DNA of 7,386 nucleotides. Source: an uncultured Mollicutes bacterium (lineage in GTDB: Bacteria > Bacillota_I > Bacilli_A > Acholeplasmatales > Anaeroplasmataceae). The stretch lies in assembly GCA_900547045.1 (NCBI GenBank), contig URFB01000058.1, positions 1 to 7,386 on the forward strand. The letters are read 5' to 3'. A program made the translations under genes and the position numbers. Under the pieces are notes generated by a model, which was not told the DNA's origin, made no database searches, and saw only the letters and a list, made by a program, of their open reading frames with translations. Positions 6,649-7,386 of the stretch are shown here, one piece after another (position 1 is the first letter of the stretch; the number at the start of each line of letters is the position of its first letter).

Positions 6649-7386
6649 TTATTTCATTAATAATTCGGTAACTAGGCTTGTAAATTCAGCTGGATTATCA
6701 AGTGGCATACCCTCCATTAAAAGAGCCTCACCATATAAAACCTTAGCATATTTGGCAACTGAATCCTTATCCTTAGCATAGGCATCACAAATAGCCTTAA
6801 ATACCGCATGATTTGGATTAATTTCAAGTATACGATCAGCCTTAATGCTACCATTAGAATCCTGTTGAGCATTTAAAACCTTTTCCATTTCAAATGATAA
6901 TGAATCACCCGCTCTTAAGCATACTGGAGAATCAGTTAATCTCTTAGAAACGATAACATCCTTAACCTCAGGAAGAGCAGCCTTAATTGCCTCAAATAAA
7001 TCCTTATTATCATCCTTAACCTTATCAAGAGCCTTAGCTTCCTCTTCATCAACTAAATCAAGATCTCCTTGGCTAATTGACTTAAAGCTATGATCCTTAT
7101 ATGAATTCATAACCTGTAGCATAAATTCATCAACATGATCAGTAAGAACTAGTACATCATAGCCCTTCTTCTTTAAAATTTCAATTTGAGGAAGCTTTAA
7201 GACAGCATCCTTATTCTTAGCTGATGCAAAGTAAATATCCTTTTGACCCTCTGGCATAGCATCTACATATTCAGCAAGAGTACAAGGCTTATCCTTATTA
7301 ATAGTAGTAAATAGAATTAAATCCTCAAGCTTATCCTTCTTTTGGCCATAATTTTCATAAATGCCGTACTTTAAATTAATAGCATA
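6649..7386 (-). CDS. htpG: Molecular chaperone HtpG (Hsp90), C-terminal part; 5' end outside the window
   Basis: HtpG is the bacterial Hsp90, a cytosolic dimeric ATP-driven chaperone. The frame is open from the right edge to a TAA at 6649-6651 and shows 245 residues, against about 620 for the whole protein. Visible are the end of the middle domain, with KYGIYEN near the edge followed by EGQKDIYFAS, and the C-terminal dimerisation domain. The latter shows the family stretches RLTDSPVCLRAGD, LEINPNHAVFKAI and LYGEALLMEGMPLDNPAEF, ending in LVTELLMK. The N-terminal ATPase domain is not in the window, so intactness upstream cannot be judged. An internal Met codon at 7255-7257 is not a start, because homology continues unbroken upstream of it. 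The gene ends in its own strong terminator and is separate from the glycosyltransferase. Confidence 0.97.
   Translation of the reverse strand, partial: YAINLKYGIYENYGQKKDKLEDLILFTTINKDKPCTLAEYVDAMPEGQKDIYFASAKNKDAVLKLPQIEILKKKGYDVLVLTDHVDEFMLQVMNSYKDHSFKSISQGDLDLVDEEEAKALDKVKDDNKDLFEAIKAALPEVKDVIVSKRLTDSPVCLRAGDSLSFEMEKVLNAQQDSNGSIKADRILEINPNHAVFKAICDAYAKDKDSVAKYAKVLYGEALLMEGMPLDNPAEFTSLVTELLMK

Noticed and set aside
6649..7257. A 202-residue stand-alone protein starting at the Met codon 7255-7257
   Set aside because: The HtpG reading frame and family similarity continue upstream to the window edge (KYGIYEN and following), so this is an internal Met in a gene cut by the window.

Overview
The window reads as chromosomal DNA of a low-G+C Gram-positive bacterium (Firmicutes, probably of the Bacilli, Erysipelotrichia or neighbouring gut-associated type). 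The basis is strongly A+T-rich sequence, AAGGAG-type ribosome binding sites, TATAAT-type promoters, stem-plus-U-tract terminators and protein sequences of Firmicutes style. TGA is used as a stop (end of the ABC ATPase, directly after a TGG Trp codon), so the standard bacterial code fits. I cannot name genus or species.

Layout. On the minus strand from the left edge to 2563 lies a large two-domain FtsX-type ABC transporter permease; only its last few residues lie outside the window. Four bases upstream is its ATPase (2568-3269). A 15-bp RNA hairpin fills the gap between the ATPase and galE (3317-4333, UDP-glucose 4-epimerase). From 4334 to 4448 is a divergent promoter region whose two promoters share the same extended -10 core. 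A PLP-dependent aminotransferase (4449-5603, plus strand) runs towards a membrane glycosyltransferase (5609-6529, minus strand). The two genes are five bases apart and share a bidirectional terminator built into both coding ends. The glycosyltransferase has its own promoter with a cre-like operator over the predicted transcription start. The right edge holds the C-terminal 245 residues of HtpG (Hsp90), followed by a strong terminator at 6613-6643.

How the genes may work together. GalE balances UDP-glucose and UDP-galactose (possibly also the N-acetyl forms), and the glycosyltransferase probably loads a sugar from such a donor onto a polyprenyl phosphate, so both point to cell-envelope glycan assembly. 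They have separate promoters and are not an operon. The ABC pair is an MacB/LolCDE-type transporter of unknown substrate and may be read from galE through the hairpin. The aminotransferase and HtpG are housekeeping genes.

I see no mobile element, CRISPR array, RNA gene or clearly new multi-gene system. The most interesting signals are regulatory: the galE-ABC hairpin, the embedded bidirectional terminator, the cre-like box, and an Asn at the GalE specificity position. There is no gene-free stretch longer than 300 bases.
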